Below are positions 4,972 to 6,091 of a DNA stretch of 6,091 bases, in pieces. Position 1 is the first letter of the stretch. Every line of letters starts with the position of its first letter. Location: assembly GCA_003225595.1 (NCBI GenBank), contig QIAR01000371.1, positions 1 to 6,091 of the forward strand, read 5' to 3'. Position numbers and translations under genes: made by a program. Under the pieces are notes generated by a model. That model had not been told where the DNA came from, ran no database searches, and saw nothing but the letters and a program-made list of their open reading frames with translations. This stretch comes from Acidobacteriota bacterium. Lineage in GTDB: Bacteria; Acidobacteriota; Terriglobia; Terriglobales; Acidobacteriaceae.

Positions 4972-5331
4972 TTGGAACATCTTTTTTGTCTTCGCTGTAA
5001 TCGGGACTTCGAGGCAGGACAGAAGTCCGTTGGTGTATTCATGTTCGCGCAGACCGTGGGAATAAAACCGCGGCAAAAGTCGGCGGCACAGCGGATCTGT
5101 TTCTGTCCCCAGTGCTCAGTCGCCCTGGCTATGGGACCACCCCCCGAGGGCGCTCTCAACGTTGCTGCCTGGAAGATGATCCGCGACCTCGTCGGCTCGG
5201 ACCCGGCACTGAACCAGGCGGCCTGGGAGACCCTGCGAGGGGTTGTGGGCTTGTTGCCGCCTAGCGAAGCAGGCACGGGCTCCGATGCACGGCCAGTTAA
5301 CGAAGCAAACGCGGACTCTGCAGTACAGTAA
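4972..5331 (+). CDS. Hypothetical zinc-ribbon-like protein with TTG start
   Basis: 119 aa, starting at TTG 4972. Two Cys pairs, C6-x2-C9 and C45-x2-C48 (with C43 just before), are spaced like the knuckles of a four-Cys zinc ribbon. The 34 residues between them hold a QKSVGVFMFAQTVG segment. A well-ordered stretch follows: SVALAMGPPPEGALNVAAW, then KMIRDLVGSDPALNQAAW and ETLRGVVGLLP, two similar amphipathic helices each preceded by an AAW. The last 23 residues are polar and probably disordered. No signal peptide or membrane helix, so cytoplasmic. The family is not recognised; metal binding is inferred from Cys spacing, and a protein- or nucleic-acid-binding role is only a possibility. The frame is clean and ends just before a terminator hairpin. 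Confidence 0.8.
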   Translation: MEHLFCLRCNRDFEAGQKSVGVFMFAQTVGIKPRQKSAAQRICFCPQCSVALAMGPPPEGALNVAAWKMIRDLVGSDPALNQAAWETLRGVVGLLPPSEAGTGSDARPVNEANADSAVQ

Positions 5332-5344
5332 AAAAGACTGCTTT

Positions 5345-5382
5345 AAGCGGACAGTGGCTCGGGTGTTTCCGCTTTCCTTTTT
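5345..5382 (+). terminator. Intrinsic terminator between convergent genes
   Basis: AAGCGGA (5345-5351) and TCCGCTT (5368-5374) form a 7-bp stem followed by CCTTTTT (5376-5382). It lies 14 bases after the zinc-ribbon-like gene. On the minus strand an AAAAAA run (5331-5336 on plus) supplies a T-tract further downstream, so it may also serve the convergent basic-protein gene. Confidence 0.65.
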
Positions 5383-5456
5383 GGGTCGAGACAAAGTTAT
5401 TTCGGTGTTAAGCGACCTGGAAAGGGGTCGCAATGGTGTATGGCGGACAAATGAAC

Positions 5457-5783
5457 TCATGCCGCTTTCTTCTGTTGTTTAGCTCTCACCTTAGCCCACC
5501 GTGCGCGTTGGGCCGCAGCAACCTTCCGTCGGGCGGCGGCTGACAGTGTGCGCTTAGGTCTCGCCGTAGGCGCTTCGATGCCTAAAGTTCTCCTTGCCCA
5601 CCGTGCTTTCTGCGCGAGACTCATCTTCCTGCGGGCCGCTGCTGATAACGTACGTCGCTTTCTTGCTGGGCCGGCTTTCAGGCCTGCCAGAGCGGCGAGC
5701 GCCGCGTTCAGACCTTTAACTTCTTCTTGCGCGCGATCACGTTCTTTCTGCAACTGCTGGACTACTCCAGACAGGTTTGCCAT
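5457..5783 (-). CDS. Small basic coiled-coil protein with duplicated KARWA motif
   Basis: 108 aa from ATG 5783, with GAGGGG (5789-5794) five bases upstream; the in-frame extension to 5951 lacks a ribosome site and overlaps cupin coding sequence. Residues 3-36 form a likely short coiled coil (VVQQLQKERDRAQEEVKGL). The rest is very rich in Lys, Arg and Ala, with two copies of a 20-residue motif (44-63 and 78-97): RTLSAAARRK, four variable residues or so, then AQKARWA or AQRARWA. The tail is KQQKKAA. The composition resembles histone H1-like or other nucleic-acid-binding tails, while the coiled coil suggests dimerisation. Binding to DNA or RNA is inferred from charge and repeats; no enzyme motif is present. 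I associate such proteins with acidobacteria, where they are usually left as hypothetical. Confidence 0.75.
   Translation of the reverse strand: MANLSGVVQQLQKERDRAQEEVKGLNAALAALAGLKAGPARKRRTLSAAARRKMSLAQKARWARRTLGIEAPTARPKRTLSAAARRKVAAAQRARWAKVRAKQQKKAA
5493..5654 (-). repeat. Intragenic duplication encoding the 20-residue basic motif
   Basis: The two motif copies in the basic protein (5595-5654 and 5493-5552) are exactly 102 bases apart. Protein identity is high, but DNA identity is broken at many third positions, so the duplication is old or maintained by selection on the protein. Confidence 0.65.
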
Positions 5784-5930
5784 CAGTTCCCCTCGGCGGA
5801 AGATTGTATCAGCATAAGGCAGGGATTTCCTTCTTGCAGAGTATGAGACAACGAGGCACGGAAATATGCGGCAAGCTCGAACTCGGCGAAGAAAAGGATC
5901 TTCCGGTAAGAGGGGGTCACGAAAACACGA

Positions 5931-6091
5931 ATTGCGGCAGTCCTCAAGCACGTTCCTTGGAATACCGTGGAGCTCGAAAATCTAAACCCGCTACTGCAAC
6001 GCCAATTCGTAGTTGGGAGTGGCATCATGCTCGCGCGTGTCCTGCTGAAGAAAGGCTGCATCGTGCCCGAACATAGTCACGTCAACGAGCA
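5931..6091 (+). CDS. Cupin domain protein, start unclear, cut by window end
   Basis: The plus frame through 6027 reads HVPWNTVELENLNPLLQRQF, then VVGSGIMLARVLLKKGCIVPEHSHVNE. This is the first cupin motif: Gly, then PEHSH with the metal-binding His pair and a following Glu. Small cupins are about 100-120 aa beta barrels that bind a metal ion and act as enzymes, sensors or binding proteins; the substrate cannot be told. The frame opens after TAA 5907 but has no ATG, GTG or TTG before the conserved PW segment. The given start (ATT 5931) is a placeholder. A GTG at 5967 would lose conserved residues. A one-base error upstream would explain the missing start. It is divergent from the basic protein, and the shared spacer from 5784 should hold both promoters. 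About 50-60 residues are visible. Confidence 0.7.
   Translation, partial: MAAVLKHVPWNTVELENLNPLLQRQFVVGSGIMLARVLLKKGCIVPEHSHVNE

Overview
The window looks like a chromosomal stretch from a high-GC soil-type bacterium, most likely an acidobacterium. That placement is an inference: the Flp-type pilin ending in the SNSNTAFSAAASSIQ style, the small CSxCxW-like protein, the Lys/Arg/Ala-rich KARWA/RARWA repeat protein and the ENxDFS phosphoesterase all resemble proteins I associate with that phylum. No database search was possible.

Left part (1-2650). A complete tRNA-Val(UAC) at 161-237 is followed 16 bases later by the 3' end of a minus-strand tyrosine recombinase. This is the usual layout of an element integrated in a tRNA 3' end. 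Going right, all on the minus strand, come a very small Cys/His protein overlapping the integrase start, two nested inverted repeats that look like an operator, an unrecognised ORF, and an excisionase/AlpA-like winged HTH protein. The HTH gene has a good ribosome site and a leader holding three hairpins, two of them mutually exclusive. Int, xis and operator together describe a small integrative element. I found no second copy of the tRNA 3' end, so the right border is not defined.

Middle (2650-4170). Two small minus-strand genes (a Cys-containing protein and an unrecognised 76-aa protein) lie next to an array of 12-bp tandem repeats. Beyond it a 5' piece of a PF04185-like phosphoesterase runs directly into the 3' part of an Flp pilin gene, as a broken chimera.

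Right part (4170-6091). An intact two-helix membrane protein (minus) and a zinc-ribbon-like protein with a TTG start (plus) diverge from a 277-base spacer. The zinc-ribbon gene converges, through a terminator hairpin, on a basic repeat protein (minus). A cupin domain protein begins at the right edge and is cut by the window end.

Main oddity. Four genes are interrupted by single-base indels in short homopolymers, and two or three more are suspected. When each base is restored, family-typical sequence continues in the new frame. Either the read set had indel errors, or this is a decaying region. No wholly new system is demonstrated. The most promising unexplained structures are the bistable leader before xis, the nested operator before the small Cys gene, and the 12-bp repeat array.
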